From contig NZ_JAUYTS010000157.1 of the NCBI RefSeq assembly GCF_030695085.1, positions 1 through 47,716 of the forward strand: a DNA stretch of 47,716 nt, written 5' to 3'. A program made the position numbers and the translations under genes. Below the pieces are notes generated by a model. The model saw only the letters and a list, made by a program, of their open reading frames with translations, made no database searches and had not been told where the DNA came from. Of the stretch, positions 26,055 to 35,893 are shown piece after piece; position 1 is the first letter of the stretch; every line of letters starts with the position of its first letter. This DNA is from Falsiroseomonas sp. (GTDB taxonomy: Bacteria > Pseudomonadota > Alphaproteobacteria > Acetobacterales > Acetobacteraceae).

Positions 26055-26492
26055 ATGTGCATAATTGTCGATGCGAACGCTGCCAATCAGATAAAAAGTA
26101 GAAGCGTTGATGGTAAGCCAGTGCTTGATTGGCTGCTTGATCCCAAAGCAAAGGGCGGGCTCGTGGTTGGAGGAAAACTGACTCAGGAGCTTATCACCGC
26201 TGGGCTTTCACAAACTATGGTTGAGCTTCGTCGTGCAGCTCGTCTTTGTGTGGTGCGAGAGGAGTCGGTTGCGGAGGCTGAGCGTGAAATTAGTGCTGCC
26301 GGCGGATGCCGCTCGAACGACATACATGTCGTGGCACTTGCGCGAGCCGCAGTCTGCCGCCTCGTTTACACTGGGGATATTAAGCTTCACGCCGATCTAA
26401 AGAACCGCACGCTTTTGCCTGAACGAGTTGCGATATATCAATCGGCAGCTAATCACACAAATTTACTAACGGAGTGCAAGTGCAAGCCTTGA
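26055..26492 (+). CDS. PIN-like domain protein, probable nuclease partner
   Basis: A 145-residue protein that starts MCIIVDAN, with a PIN-type first Asp (Asp6). Further acidic residues lie where PIN ribonucleases keep them: Glu45 (KLTQEL), Asp89 (SNDIHVVALA) and Asp108 (VYTGDIKLHADL), with Asp114 nearby. A metal-dependent RNase activity is inferred. The ATG is 2 bases after the ATPase stop; a TTG overlapping that stop (26049) would add two residues. There is no antitoxin-sized gene, so it is not a classic VapBC pair. The tail is Cys/Lys-rich (TECKCKP). Confidence 0.75.
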   Translation: MCIIVDANAANQIKSRSVDGKPVLDWLLDPKAKGGLVVGGKLTQELITAGLSQTMVELRRAARLCVVREESVAEAEREISAAGGCRSNDIHVVALARAAVCRLVYTGDIKLHADLKNRTLLPERVAIYQSAANHTNLLTECKCKP

Positions 26493-26540
26493 TGCGGATC
26501 TAGTGGCGTTATCAATTCGGCTTTCTTATTCACGTCAATA

Positions 26541-28055
26541 CTATACCCGCCGCAGCGGCACCCGCGTGGACATCCAGGCGCCGAACAGCACCAGGGCCGC
26601 GGCGGTGGCGAAGCTCGCCCGGAAGGCGGTGGTCATCTGCCCCCGGAACACCGCCTCCGCCGCCGCATCCAGCCCGGCGAGCCCGGCTGGCCCCTGGTTG
26701 ACCAGCGCCACGAACAGCCGCGTCGCCTCCGGCCCCTGCAAGGTCAGCGCGCCGAACAGCACCGCCCCCAGCAGCGCCGTACCGGTCGCCGCGCCGAGCG
26801 AGCGGGTGAACTGGACCGAGGCGGTGGCGGACCCCAGCAGCTTCGGCCCCGCCGCCACCTGCACCGTCACCTGCACCATCGGAAAGGACATGCCGAACCC
26901 CATCGAGACCACGCCGAGCAGCCCCGCCATCAGCACCAGCGGCAGATGCCCCAGCCCCAGCGTCACCACCAGCAGCAGCGTGGCGGAGATGCTCAGCCCG
27001 ATGCCCGGCCAGCGCATCAGCAGCCCGGTGCGCGACAGCATTGTGCCGGAGAAGATGGCCCCGAAGCCGGCGCAGGCCGCCAGCGGCAGCAGCGCCAGCC
27101 CGGATTCGGCCGGGGACAGGCCCCGCACCGCAACGAAATAGATCGGCAGGAAGGCGATGGTGCCGACAAAGGCGCCGGCGACGCAGGATGACATCAGATT
27201 GGCACGCCACACCGTCGGGTTGCCGAGCAGGCCGAGCGGCAGCAGCGGGTGCGGCGCGCGGCGTTCCTGGCGCAGCAGCAGCCACAGCGCGAGCCCGGCC
27301 ACCACGGCCAGCACCGCCGCCACCGCTAGCGGCCCGGGTGACAGCCGCCGCGCCTGGTCCAGCGCCAGCAGCGCCGGCCCGACGAAAACGGCGAACAGCA
27401 CCAGCCCCCACCAGTCGAAGCTGAAGCCGCGGGAGGAGCCGCGCGCGGCATCGCCCAGCCTTGTCACGGCCAGCCAGGCGGCCAGGGCCGAAAGCGGCAA
27501 TTGCAGCAGGAAGATGCTGCGCCAGCCGAAATACTCCGCCAGCACCCCGCCCAGCACCGGCCCCAGCGCGCTGGCCGTGGTGAAGACCGCGGCGATATAG
27601 GCCTGGAAGCGCCCGCGTTCGCGGGCTGGCACAACCTCCGCGATCAGCGCGACGGACAGGCTGATCAACCCGCCCCCGCCGAAGCCCTGCACCACCCGCG
27701 CCGCCGCCAGGGTGGAGAGTGATCCGGCCAGGGCGCACAGCGTGGCGCCGGTGGCATAGACGGCGAGTGCCACGAGCAGCATGCGCTGCCGCCCGAAAGC
27801 GTCGCCGAGGCGGCCATAGACCGGCGCCGCCACGGTGTTCGCCACCAGGTACAGCACGATGATCCAGGAGATCCGCTCCACATCGCCCAGGCTGCGCGCG
27901 ATGGCGGGCAGGGCGGCGGCGACGATGGTCTGGTCCAGCGCGGCGCCGAACATCGCCAGCGCGACCGCGGGGAACACCTTGAAGAACAGCCGCCGCAACT
28001 CAGCCGGGGAGACGGTGGTGGCGGGCGGCGGGCCGCTATCGGGGGGAGGCGTCAT
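26541..28055 (-). CDS. DHA2-family MFS drug/solute exporter
   Basis: A 504-residue inner-membrane protein with about 14 hydrophobic segments, typical of EmrB/QacA-type proton antiporters. Motif A is in GRLGDAFGRQRML, the antiporter motif C is ASALGPVLGGVLAEYFGWR, and the N-terminal LDQTIVAAALPAIARSLG is highly characteristic. The substrate cannot be inferred. No periplasmic adaptor gene is adjacent. It lies 30 bases downstream of accA on the same strand. Confidence 0.92.
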   Translation of the reverse strand: MTPPPDSGPPPATTVSPAELRRLFFKVFPAVALAMFGAALDQTIVAAALPAIARSLGDVERISWIIVLYLVANTVAAPVYGRLGDAFGRQRMLLVALAVYATGATLCALAGSLSTLAAARVVQGFGGGGLISLSVALIAEVVPARERGRFQAYIAAVFTTASALGPVLGGVLAEYFGWRSIFLLQLPLSALAAWLAVTRLGDAARGSSRGFSFDWWGLVLFAVFVGPALLALDQARRLSPGPLAVAAVLAVVAGLALWLLLRQERRAPHPLLPLGLLGNPTVWRANLMSSCVAGAFVGTIAFLPIYFVAVRGLSPAESGLALLPLAACAGFGAIFSGTMLSRTGLLMRWPGIGLSISATLLLVVTLGLGHLPLVLMAGLLGVVSMGFGMSFPMVQVTVQVAAGPKLLGSATASVQFTRSLGAATGTALLGAVLFGALTLQGPEATRLFVALVNQGPAGLAGLDAAAEAVFRGQMTTAFRASFATAAALVLFGAWMSTRVPLRRV

Positions 28056-28085
28056 GCGGGTGGCATCAAACCACCCGCGGCACGC

Positions 28086-29042
28086 TCAGACGACCCCCGC
28101 GCGACCCATCTCGAGAAACTTCTCGCGCCGGCGTGCGCGCAGCGTGGCGCCATCCAGCGCCAGCAGCGGCTCCAGGCTGTCCCAGATCTGGCGGGACACG
28201 GCCGCCAGCATGGCCGGCGCATCGCGATGCGCGCCGCCGAGTGGCTCCGCGACCACGGCATCCACCAGGGCCAGCTTGCGGAGGTCTTCCGCCGTCAGGC
28301 GCAACGCCTCCGCCGCCGTGGCCGCCTGGGCGGCATCGCGCCACAGGATGCTGGCGCAGCCCTCCGGCGAGATGACGGAGTAGATGGAATGCTCCAGCAT
28401 CAGGATGCGATCGGCGGCGGCGAGTGCGATGGCGCCCCCCGATCCGCCTTCCCCGATGATGGTGGCGATGAAGGGCACCGGCGCGTCCAGCCCGGCCTCG
28501 ATGGCGCGCGCAATCGCCTCTGCTTGGCCGCGCGCCTCCGCCTCGATGCCCGGGAAGGCGCCGGCGGTGTCGACGAAGGACAGGATCGGCAGGCCGAAGC
28601 GGCCGGCAAGCTCCATCAGGCGCCGCGCCTTGCGGTAGCCCTCCGGCCGCGCCATGCCGAAATTGTGCTTCACGCGGCTTTCGGTGTCGTGGCCGCGCTC
28701 GGTGCCGATCACCATCACGGCGCGGCCGCGGAAGCGGCCCATGCCGCCGAGGACGGCGGTATCGTCCCCGAAGGCGCGGTCGCCGGCGAGCGGCAGGAAA
28801 TCCTCGATCAGCCCGGCGATGTAGTCGCTGGCATGGGGGCGTTCCGGGTGGCGGGCGATCTGCGCCTTCTGCCAGGGCGTCAGCTTGGCATAGGTGGCCA
28901 GCAGCAGCTTGTGCGCCTTGTCGCGCAGCTTGCCGACCTCCTCGGCCACGTCGATGCCGCCAGCGTCCGTGGTACGGCGCAGCTCCTCGATCTTGCCCTC
29001 GAGTTCGGCGATGGGTTTTTCGAAATCCAGGAATTGGCGCAT
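28086..29042 (-). CDS. accA: Acetyl-CoA carboxylase carboxyltransferase subunit alpha
   Basis: A 318-residue subunit that, with AccD, transfers the carboxyl group from biotin to acetyl-CoA to make malonyl-CoA. Diagnostic blocks are FLDFEKPIAELEGKIEELR at the N-terminus, RAVMVIGTERGHDT, FGMARPEGYRKA, SFVDTAGAFPGIEAEARGQ and IIGEGGSGGAIAL for the oxyanion-hole and acyl-CoA sites. The length is standard. It is divergent from the chemoreceptor gene across about 100 bases, which should hold both promoters. Confidence 0.97.
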   Translation of the reverse strand: MRQFLDFEKPIAELEGKIEELRRTTDAGGIDVAEEVGKLRDKAHKLLLATYAKLTPWQKAQIARHPERPHASDYIAGLIEDFLPLAGDRAFGDDTAVLGGMGRFRGRAVMVIGTERGHDTESRVKHNFGMARPEGYRKARRLMELAGRFGLPILSFVDTAGAFPGIEAEARGQAEAIARAIEAGLDAPVPFIATIIGEGGSGGAIALAAADRILMLEHSIYSVISPEGCASILWRDAAQAATAAEALRLTAEDLRKLALVDAVVAEPLGGAHRDAPAMLAAVSRQIWDSLEPLLALDGATLRARRREKFLEMGRAGVV

Positions 29043-29145
29043 GGCGGAGGCGGGTTAGCCGAAAAGGGCGGGATGCGTAAGGGCGCATGGCGGTTAAGGG
29101 GGCGGAAAGCCGATTGGCGGCATCCTGCGCGCAACGCATCCAGGG

Positions 29146-30444
29146 ATGAAACCGCCGATGTTCGGACGCCACAAGACCCAGTCGGACCTGGCCGTGAAGG
29201 CCGAGTGGCTGGACACGCTATCCAGCCATGCGGGGGTTGGGCTGTGGGATGCCATCCTGCATCAGGGCGATGCCATGCATCCGAAATCCCGCTGGACCTG
29301 GTCGGCGGAGTTCCGACGCCTCTGCGGCTTCAGCAGCGCCGCGGAATTCCCCGATGTGGTGCAATCCTGGTCCGACCGGCTGCATCCGGAGGATATCGAC
29401 AAGACCTTCGCCGCCTTCGGCGCGGCCCTCGCCAGCGGCAGCATCTACGACACCACCTACCGCCTGCGGGTGAAGGATGGCAGCTATCGCTGGTTCCGCG
29501 CCACCGGCGGCGTCATCCTGGACGCCCAGCGCAAGCCGCGCCGGGCCTGCGGCAGCCTGGTCGACATCCAGGCGGCAATGGCGGCGGAGGAAGCCAACCG
29601 CGCGCTGCGCCGGGGCCTGGCCGATGGCTTCGAGGCGGAGGTGATGGCCCTGGTCGCCCAGGTGGCCAATGGCAGCGTCCGGCTGGAACAGGACGCCCAG
29701 GCGATGAACACCGCCGCCGCGCGGACCCTGGACCAGACCGGCGTGGTCACCGGCGCCGCCAGCGTCACCAGCGGCAATGTCCGCTCCGTGGCCGAGACGA
29801 CGGAGCAGGTGACCGCCTCGATCCAGGAAATCGGCAGCCAGGTGGTGCGCTCCACCGGGGCCACCAACTCCGCCACCGAACAGGCGCGTGGCGCGACCGT
29901 GGTGGTGGAAAGCCTGATCGGCGATGTGCGGCGCATCGGTGATGTGGTGAAGCTGATCAGCGACATCGCCGGCCAGACCAACCTGCTGGCGCTGAACGCG
30001 ACGATCGAGGCGGCCCGCGCCGGGGAAGCCGGCAAGGGCTTCGCCGTGGTGGCGAGCGAGGTGAAGATGCTGGCCGCGCAGACCGCCAAGGCGACCGAGG
30101 ACATCACCGCCCGCATCAACGCCGTGCAGACCGCGACCGACAGCGTCGCCAGGGCGATCCAGGAGGTGGCCGAGACGATCCTGAACCTGAACGAAAGTGC
30201 CTCCGCGATCGCCGCCGCGGTGGAACAGCAGGGTGCCGCGACGCGGGAGATTGCGCGCAGCGTGCAGCAGGCGGCGCAGGGCACGGATGATGTCTCCGCC
30301 AGCATCGCGACGGTGAATGCGGCGGCGGCGGAAACCGGCGCGGTGGCCGGGCGGATCGTTACCGATGCGCGCACCCTGTCCGGCCAGGCCGGCACGCTGC
30401 GGACCCAGGTGCACGGCTTCCTGGACCGTATTCGCGCGGCCTAG
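29146..30444 (+). CDS. Soluble methyl-accepting chemotaxis-type protein with PAS domain
   Basis: A 432-residue protein without membrane helices or a HAMP domain. Residues about 20-145 form a PAS_3-like domain ([45 protein letters not shown]). From about 215 comes a coiled-coil signalling domain with the CheA/CheW-binding hairpin [23 protein letters not shown] and [17 protein letters not shown]. It is therefore a cytoplasmic receptor, perhaps sensing redox state or a bound ligand. A second ATG four codons in is also possible. No che genes are in the window. Confidence 0.92.
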   Translation: MKPPMFGRHKTQSDLAVKAEWLDTLSSHAGVGLWDAILHQGDAMHPKSRWTWSAEFRRLCGFSSAAEFPDVVQSWSDRLHPEDIDKTFAAFGAALASGSIYDTTYRLRVKDGSYRWFRATGGVILDAQRKPRRACGSLVDIQAAMAAEEANRALRRGLADGFEAEVMALVAQVANGSVRLEQDAQAMNTAAARTLDQTGVVTGAASVTSGNVRSVAETTEQVTASIQEIGSQVVRSTGATNSATEQARGATVVVESLIGDVRRIGDVVKLISDIAGQTNLLALNATIEAARAGEAGKGFAVVASEVKMLAAQTAKATEDITARINAVQTATDSVARAIQEVAETILNLNESASAIAAAVEQQGAATREIARSVQQAAQGTDDVSASIATVNAAAAETGAVAGRIVTDARTLSGQAGTLRTQVHGFLDRIRAA

Positions 30445-30452
30445 CGGCAGGC

Positions 30453-30466
30453 GCGGCCCCGGCCGC
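30453..30466. terminator. Short GC hairpin between convergent genes
   Basis: A 5-bp stem, GCGGC / GCCGC, with a 4-base loop in the 27-base gap between the chemoreceptor gene and the convergent solute-binding protein gene. It has no T run; a terminator role is only suggested by position. Confidence 0.3.
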
Positions 30467-30471
30467 AGGCT

Positions 30472-31350
30472 TCAGGGCAGCAGGATTCCGGCCAGGCCGT
30501 GCCGTTCCGCGGCGCGCGCCAGGCTGCCATCCAGCCGCGTCCTTTCCAGGAAGGCGTTCACCTCATTCAGCCAGGCCTGATCGCCGCGTGGCAGCGCATA
30601 GGCATAGAGCGTGTCGCCGAAGCGGTCGGGCGGCGCGATCACCTGCGCCCAGTCATGCATCAGCACCATCCGGCGGGTGTAGGGAAAATCCGACATGAAA
30701 ACATCGGCGCGGCCCGACAGGATCTCACCCTCCCGCGTGCGGGGCGGCGCCACCACCATTACCTCCGCATTCCGCAGCGTCTCGCGCATCAGCGGCTCCA
30801 TCACCGTGCCGGCGGCGACGGCCACCACGGTGCCGGGCTGGTCGATATCGCGCCAGGTTTGGATTCGCGTGTTGGTGCGTGTGGTCACCGCATAGACCGC
30901 GCTCGCCATGTAGGGCTTGGTGAAGGCAACCCGCAGGGCCCGCGCCGGCGTCACGCCAACCGCCATCATGGCGATGTCGCAGCTGCCGTCTTCCAGCCGG
31001 TCCATGAATTCACCGAAGTTCGTCTCAAAAAAGACAAGTCGGACATCGAGTCGCGCGGCCAGCATGCGCGCCATGTCGATATCGAGACCTTCCATCTCCC
31101 CATTGCGCGGGTTGCGGTAGGAGATGGCGAAATAATCCGGCCAGATGCAGACCAGCAGGTCGCCCCGCGTCCGGATCGCCTGCAACCGGCTCGTCTGGAC
31201 GGGTGGCGTGGCAGCCTGAACCCGTATCGCGGGTGCCGTATCCGTCGCGATATGCTGCGGATTCAGAATTTGCGCACGAATGCCGTCTCTGCGCTCGCAA
31301 ATTAAGACAAAAGCGACGATAAGCGCTGTCGCAAAGATGGTCCCTCGCAT
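30472..31350 (-). CDS. Periplasmic solute-binding protein, family 3 type
   Basis: A 292-residue exported binding protein. The N-terminus [19 protein letters not shown] is a signal or anchor. The mature part starts at [19 protein letters not shown] and shows the amino-acid-binding fold: [45 protein letters not shown], then [17 protein letters not shown] and the C-terminal [20 protein letters not shown] ribosome site lies 7 bases before the ATG. No permease or ATPase is adjacent. Instead it faces a hybrid histidine kinase head to head, so it may deliver a ligand to the sensor rather than feed a transporter. Confidence 0.85.
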   Translation of the reverse strand: MRGTIFATALIVAFVLICERRDGIRAQILNPQHIATDTAPAIRVQAATPPVQTSRLQAIRTRGDLLVCIWPDYFAISYRNPRNGEMEGLDIDMARMLAARLDVRLVFFETNFGEFMDRLEDGSCDIAMMAVGVTPARALRVAFTKPYMASAVYAVTTRTNTRIQTWRDIDQPGTVVAVAAGTVMEPLMRETLRNAEVMVVAPPRTREGEILSGRADVFMSDFPYTRRMVLMHDWAQVIAPPDRFGDTLYAYALPRGDQAWLNEVNAFLERTRLDGSLARAAERHGLAGILLP

Positions 31351-34018
31351 CACCCAACTCCGTTCAGCCCTACGGCGTTCACTCGGGCTAGGCGCTCCGC
31401 GCCCGTCCGAGCCGCGTCCCTGGCTGCTTTTTGCGGCCGCTGTCGGACTGGTGGCCCTGTCCCTGCTTGGCATCTACAGCATCCTGATGCATCGGGGCCA
31501 GCAGGACGCCCTGGTGGAAGCGGAACGTTTGACCCAAGGCGGCGCGGCCGGCCTGGCGGATCAGCTCACCCGCGCCGTGCAGACCGTGGACCTGGTCCTG
31601 CTCGACGCCACCGACCGGCTGGCGGAGGCGGACCCCACCGCGGTCGCCCGGCAGATCGCCATCCGCATCCGCGACGTACCGCAGATGCGCGCGCTGCTGG
31701 TGACGGATGCGCAGGGCTTCATCATCGCCAGCTCCGTCGATGGGCTGCGGGAGGCCTCGGTGGCGGACCGGGAATGGTTCCGGCTGCTGCGCTTCGGCGG
31801 CCAGGCGGTACGGCTCGGCGCGCCGGAGGCCGGGCGCTACCTTGGCCCCGCCGGCCGGGCCATCGGCCATGCCCGTGGCCTCTATGCGATTCCCTATGCC
31901 AGGGCGCTGCGCGGTGCGCGGGGCGAATTCCTCGGCACCGTCGTTGCCATCCTCAACCCGGACTACCTGGCAGGCGTGGCGCGCCGGCATGCCGAGAGCT
32001 TCGGCGTCACCATCCGCATCCATTCCTTCCAGGGCCTGCTGCTGGCCCGCTCCGACGGGCGCGCCGATGGGGTGGGGGAGCTGAACTCCTCCTCCTGGAT
32101 CTTCCGGAACTTCCTGCCGCGACGGGAAAGTGGAACCTGGTCGGGTCTCGACCAGGACCGTGTCGAGGTCGTCGCCTCCTTCGCCGTCACCCGGCAGGGC
32201 GCGCTGGTGGTGGAGGTGGCGCGGAACCGGGAGGATGCGCTGGACAGCGCGCACCGCCTCGGCGCGTTGCTGGCCGCCGGCGTCGCCGCCGCGGCGGTGG
32301 TGACGCTGGTGGCGCTGTGGCTGCTGGTGCGCCAGGCGCAGGCGCTGAAGATGCAGGGCCAGCGCCTGGCCGAGAGCGAACGCCACGCGGTCGCCGCCTC
32401 CCGCGCCAAGGAGGAATTCCTGGCCTCGATGAGCCATGAGATCCGCACGCCGATGAACGGCGTGATCGGCATGACCGGCCTGCTGCTGGACACGCGGCTG
32501 GACCCGCTGCAACGCCGCTATGCGGAAACCATCCAGGGCTCCGCCGAGCATCTGATGATGGTGCTGAACGACATCCTGGACTTCTCCAAGCTGGAGGCCG
32601 GGGCGCTGCAGCTGGAAGCGGTGCCCTTCAACATCGAGGCCGAGATCGCGACCATCGTGGAGCTGTTCGCCCCGCGCGCCGCCGCCAAGGGGGTGGAGCT
32701 GGTCTGCGCGCTTTCGCCGGACCTGCCGGCCCGCGTGCTGGGCGACCCGGGCCGCATCCGGCAGATGCTGTTCAACCTGGTCGGCAATGCGGTGAAGTTC
32801 ACCGAGACGGGCTGGATCCAGGTGGCGATCTCGGTGGAGGCGGAGCTGGATTACTGGCGGCTCCGCGCCTCCGTCTCCGACACCGGCATCGGCGTGGAGC
32901 GCGACAAGATCCCGCATCTGTTCGAGCGCTTCACCCAGGCCGATGCCTCGATCCGCCGGAAATACGGCGGCACCGGCCTCGGGCTGGCCATCTGCAAGCG
33001 GCTGGCGGAGGAGATGGGCGGGGGCATCGAGGCGGTGCCGCGACTGGCCGGCGTGCGCAATGGCGGCGGCAGCGTGTTCCGCTTCACCGTCAAGATCGGC
33101 CGGGTGGAGGGGGACCAGCAGCCGCTGACCGGCCTCGCCGGCCGGCGCATCCTGGTGGTGGACGACCTGCCGCTGAACCGGGAAATCCTGGTGCGCCAGC
33201 TGGCCGGGATGGGGGCGGAGGCCGCGGCGGTCTCCGATGGCGGCACCGCGCTCGCCGCGCTGCGCGCCGCCGCCAGCCAGGGGCGGCCCTTCGAGGCGGC
33301 GGTGCTGGACGGGCAATTGCCGGATGGCGACGGCCTGGCATTGGCGCGCCGCATCCGCCAGGAATGGGATGCGCTGGGCCGGCCGCGCCTGCTGCTTTGC
33401 GCCTCCGGCTCCGCCGATCCGCGCGCGGCGCAAGGCAGCACCCACGGCGGGAGCCAGGGCGGAAGCCAGGGGGTGCTGGACGGGCTGCTGCTGAAGCCGG
33501 CCCTGCCGACCCGCCTGCGCGATGCATTGCTGCTGGCGCTGGCGCCGCAGGGCGCCCAGGTGGCCGCGGCGGAGGCACCGCCACAAGCCGCGCTGCCGGA
33601 GCCGGACCGCCCGAAAATCCGCATCCTGTTGGTGGAGGACAACCCGACCAACCAGCTGGTGATGCGGACCATCCTGTCCCGTGCCGGGGCGGTGGTGGAG
33701 GTGGCCGGCGATGGCGCGCAGGCCGTCGCCGCCGGGCGGGGCGAATTGTACGACTTCATCCTGATGGATCTGCAGATGCCGGTGATGGACGGGCTGGAGG
33801 CGACGCGCACGCTGCGCGCCCAGCCCGGCCCCAACCGCGCCACCCGCATCATCGGCCTGACCGCGGCGGTCGGCCCGGAATTCGAGCGGCAATGCCGGGA
33901 GGCCGGGATGGATGACTATCTCGGGAAGCCAGTGCAGCGGGATACGCTGCTGCGGAAGCTGGGGCTGATCGGCCAGCTTCCGGCCGATGGCAAGCCGGCC
34001 GGCACCCGCGCGGCCTGA
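31337..34018 (+). CDS. Membrane hybrid histidine kinase with two receiver domains
   Basis: An 893-residue sensor kinase. TM1 is at about 29-50, a periplasmic Cache/PDC-like sensor follows to about 300, and TM2 is at about 305-330. The H-box is at 365-375 (His367 in [11 protein letters not shown]), and the ATPase N- and G-boxes are [15 protein letters not shown] and [12 protein letters not shown]1 has Asp658 ([11 protein letters not shown]) and REC2 Asp811 ([11 protein letters not shown], then DDYLGKPV). No HPt domain is present, so a separate phosphotransferase is expected. The ATG at 31337 overlaps the divergent gene's 5' end by 14 bases; a start at 31280 is open but has no better ribosome site. 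Confidence 0.92.
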   Translation: MVPRITQLRSALRRSLGLGAPRPSEPRPWLLFAAAVGLVALSLLGIYSILMHRGQQDALVEAERLTQGGAAGLADQLTRAVQTVDLVLLDATDRLAEADPTAVARQIAIRIRDVPQMRALLVTDAQGFIIASSVDGLREASVADREWFRLLRFGGQAVRLGAPEAGRYLGPAGRAIGHARGLYAIPYARALRGARGEFLGTVVAILNPDYLAGVARRHAESFGVTIRIHSFQGLLLARSDGRADGVGELNSSSWIFRNFLPRRESGTWSGLDQDRVEVVASFAVTRQGALVVEVARNREDALDSAHRLGALLAAGVAAAAVVTLVALWLLVRQAQALKMQGQRLAESERHAVAASRAKEEFLASMSHEIRTPMNGVIGMTGLLLDTRLDPLQRRYAETIQGSAEHLMMVLNDILDFSKLEAGALQLEAVPFNIEAEIATIVELFAPRAAAKGVELVCALSPDLPARVLGDPGRIRQMLFNLVGNAVKFTETGWIQVAISVEAELDYWRLRASVSDTGIGVERDKIPHLFERFTQADASIRRKYGGTGLGLAICKRLAEEMGGGIEAVPRLAGVRNGGGSVFRFTVKIGRVEGDQQPLTGLAGRRILVVDDLPLNREILVRQLAGMGAEAAAVSDGGTALAALRAAASQGRPFEAAVLDGQLPDGDGLALARRIRQEWDALGRPRLLLCASGSADPRAAQGSTHGGSQGGSQGVLDGLLLKPALPTRLRDALLLALAPQGAQVAAAEAPPQAALPEPDRPKIRILLVEDNPTNQLVMRTILSRAGAVVEVAGDGAQAVAAGRGELYDFILMDLQMPVMDGLEATRTLRAQPGPNRATRIIGLTAAVGPEFERQCREAGMDDYLGKPVQRDTLLRKLGLIGQLPADGKPAGTRAA

Positions 34019-34021
34019 ATT

Positions 34022-34720
34022 TCACTCGGCCAGCGCCAGCCCCTGCACCGCGACCGCCAGCCCGCCCGGCGCGCCGGATGTCGCACCGACCGCGACGCCC
34101 GCCACAGCCCAGCCTTCGCCCTGCCGCACCAGCAGCGGCCCGCCGGAGACGCCGCGCGTCGCGGCACAGCCATGGCGCAGCAGCAGCCGGCCCTCCGCAT
34201 CCCGCAGCGCGGCCTGCACCTGGCAGGCGGTATCGGCCAGCAGCGCATGGGCGCGGTCCTGCTGCCAGCCGCCCAGCATCGCCGCCGCGCCGGCTGCCGG
34301 CAGGGCCGCGGCCAGCGGCAGCACCGGGCCGGGCAGGGGGGTGGCAAGGCGCAGCACCGCCCAATCGGCGCCGATCGGGCCGCTGGTCTCCGGCCGGAAG
34401 CCGGGGCCGACCCGCAGCGCGGCGCCGGTGGCATGGGCAGTGAATTCGCCGCGGTCATAGCCCGCCAGCACATGCACCCGGCCGGGCTGCACCAGGCGGC
34501 GGGTCAGCCGTGCCACCAGGCAATGCGCCGCGGTCAGCACCCGGTCCGGCGCGATCAGCACGCCGGTACAGCGGCCCCCGGCCTCCGACTGCACGCGCAC
34601 CAGGCTGGACCAGGGCGCCTGCGCCATCGGCACCGGCCGCCGCGCGGTGCTGTCCGCCACGCCCGGAAGCTGCGCCTGGGCCGGGGTGGCGAGCAGCAGC
34701 AGGACCAGCGCGCGCCTCAC
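34022..34720 (-). CDS. Secreted trypsin-like serine protease
   Basis: A 232-residue exported protease of chymotrypsin type. The signal peptide is RRALVLLLLATPAQAQ. The catalytic triad is visible as His66 (LTAAHC), Asp119 (ADWAVLRL) and Ser192 (GVSGGPLL); Cys51 and Cys67 can form the disulphide beside His66. The start is GTG. It begins 4 bases after the stop of the MFS gene upstream, so the two are probably co-transcribed. It lacks a PDZ domain, unlike DegP. Confidence 0.88.
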   Translation of the reverse strand: MRRALVLLLLATPAQAQLPGVADSTARRPVPMAQAPWSSLVRVQSEAGGRCTGVLIAPDRVLTAAHCLVARLTRRLVQPGRVHVLAGYDRGEFTAHATGAALRVGPGFRPETSGPIGADWAVLRLATPLPGPVLPLAAALPAAGAAAMLGGWQQDRAHALLADTACQVQAALRDAEGRLLLRHGCAATRGVSGGPLLVRQGEGWAVAGVAVGATSGAPGGLAVAVQGLALAE

Positions 34721-34724
34721 CGTT

Positions 34725-35858
34725 TCACCGCGTCACCGGCAGGCGCCAGATCAGCAGGCCGACGCCGGATGCCAGCACCGCCAGCAGCCAGGGCACCAGC
34801 CCCGCCCCGCCGAGATCCGCCGCCAGCCCCATCGCCGCCGGCACCGCCGCGACGCCGAGGGTTGCCGCCGAAACCTGCAACCCCACCGCCGGCACCGCCG
34901 CGGCGCCGCCAAGCCGGGCCGGGGTGCGCGCCATCAGCGTCGGGAAAACCGGCGCCAGCGCCACCGCCAGCAGCGCGAGCGCCGGCAGGTCCGCCAGCCC
35001 GCTGGCGAAGCCGAGCGCGGCCAGCACGGCCACCGGCGCCATCAGCCGCAGCAGCAGGTCCGGCCCGATCCGGTCCACCACGAAGCCGAGCCCGATTCGC
35101 CCGCCGGTCAGCGCCGCGAAGAACAGCATGGCCGCCGCCGCGCCCTCGGCCGGGGTGGCGCCGCGCGAGGCCGTCATGATGGTCGCGGCCCATTGGCCGG
35201 CGGCGGCTTCCAGCCCGGTATAGAGGAAGAAGATCACCACCTGCAGCCGCGCCAGCGGGTTCCGCAGCACGGTCCAGGCATTGAGCCGCGGGCCGTCGGA
35301 GGCGCCATCCCCGGGCGCCTCACCCTGCCAGCGGCGGCGCGTGACGAAGAAGGCCAGGGTCAGCGCCGCCAGCGCCAGCCCCACCGCCAGGTAGCCCGCC
35401 TGCCAGCCGAACCCGACCGCCAGCAGCGCCGCCGCGATCGCCGGGCCGAGCGTGGCGCCAACCCCCCAGAAGCCGTGCAGCCAATTCATGTGGCGCGGCT
35501 GGAAGCGGGCGGCGGCGAAGGCGTTCATCGCCGAATCGACCGCACCGCCCCCGGCGCCTGCCAGAACGGCCAGCGCCACGAATCCGGCGAAGGGCGGTGC
35601 GGCGGATTGCAGCAGGGCGGCGGTGGCGGTGGCCGCCAGGCTCGCCACCAACAGCCACCCGATGCCGAAGGCCCGCATCAACTGCGCGGTGAACAGCCCG
35701 GCCAGCACATAGCCACCCGCCGTCACCGCCAGGATCAGCCCGAGCCCCGCATTCGGCACGCCGTAGAAGGGCCGCAGCTCCGGCCACAGGCTGCCCGGCA
35801 TCGGGTCCGGCAGGCCGAGGCCGATGAAGGCGAGGAAGGCGAGGGCGAGAAGGGGCAC
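34725..35858 (-). CDS. MFS transporter
   Basis: A 377-residue membrane protein with about 12 hydrophobic segments, of the compact FucP/YbjJ-like MFS type. The N-terminus is LALAFLAFIGLGLPDPMPGSLWP; GFWGVGATLGPAIAAALLAVG is a typical mid-half block, and GGRIGLGFVVDRIGPD resembles MFS motif A in the second half. The start is a GTG without a strong ribosome site, so a few N-terminal residues are uncertain. The substrate is unknown. It lies in a minus-strand run between the cupin gene and the serine protease. Confidence 0.85.
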   Translation of the reverse strand: MPLLALAFLAFIGLGLPDPMPGSLWPELRPFYGVPNAGLGLILAVTAGGYVLAGLFTAQLMRAFGIGWLLVASLAATATAALLQSAAPPFAGFVALAVLAGAGGGAVDSAMNAFAAARFQPRHMNWLHGFWGVGATLGPAIAAALLAVGFGWQAGYLAVGLALAALTLAFFVTRRRWQGEAPGDGASDGPRLNAWTVLRNPLARLQVVIFFLYTGLEAAAGQWAATIMTASRGATPAEGAAAAMLFFAALTGGRIGLGFVVDRIGPDLLLRLMAPVAVLAALGFASGLADLPALALLAVALAPVFPTLMARTPARLGGAAAVPAVGLQVSAATLGVAAVPAAMGLAADLGGAGLVPWLLAVLASGVGLLIWRLPVTR

Positions 35859-35893
35859 GGCGCGGAGCTACACCGGGCCGCGCCGCGAGGCCA

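Larger units (their letters stand above)
24715..26540. mobile_element. Low-G+C island carrying an ATPase plus PIN-like gene pair
   Basis: A stretch of about 1.8 kb with markedly lower G+C and a different codon choice than secA and the MFS gene on either side. It carries only the two-gene cassette. No integrase, transposase or att-like repeats are visible, so the way it entered is unknown. Confidence 0.6.

Noticed and set aside
26055..26492. Classic VapC toxin of a VapBC pair
   Set aside because: No antitoxin-sized gene precedes it; the partner is a 445-residue ATPase and the PIN-like motif spacing is divergent.
24474..26540. Att sites or target duplication flanking the low-G+C island
   Set aside because: Only a weak ctagt similarity between the edges was seen, too short to count; no integrase or tRNA target is present.
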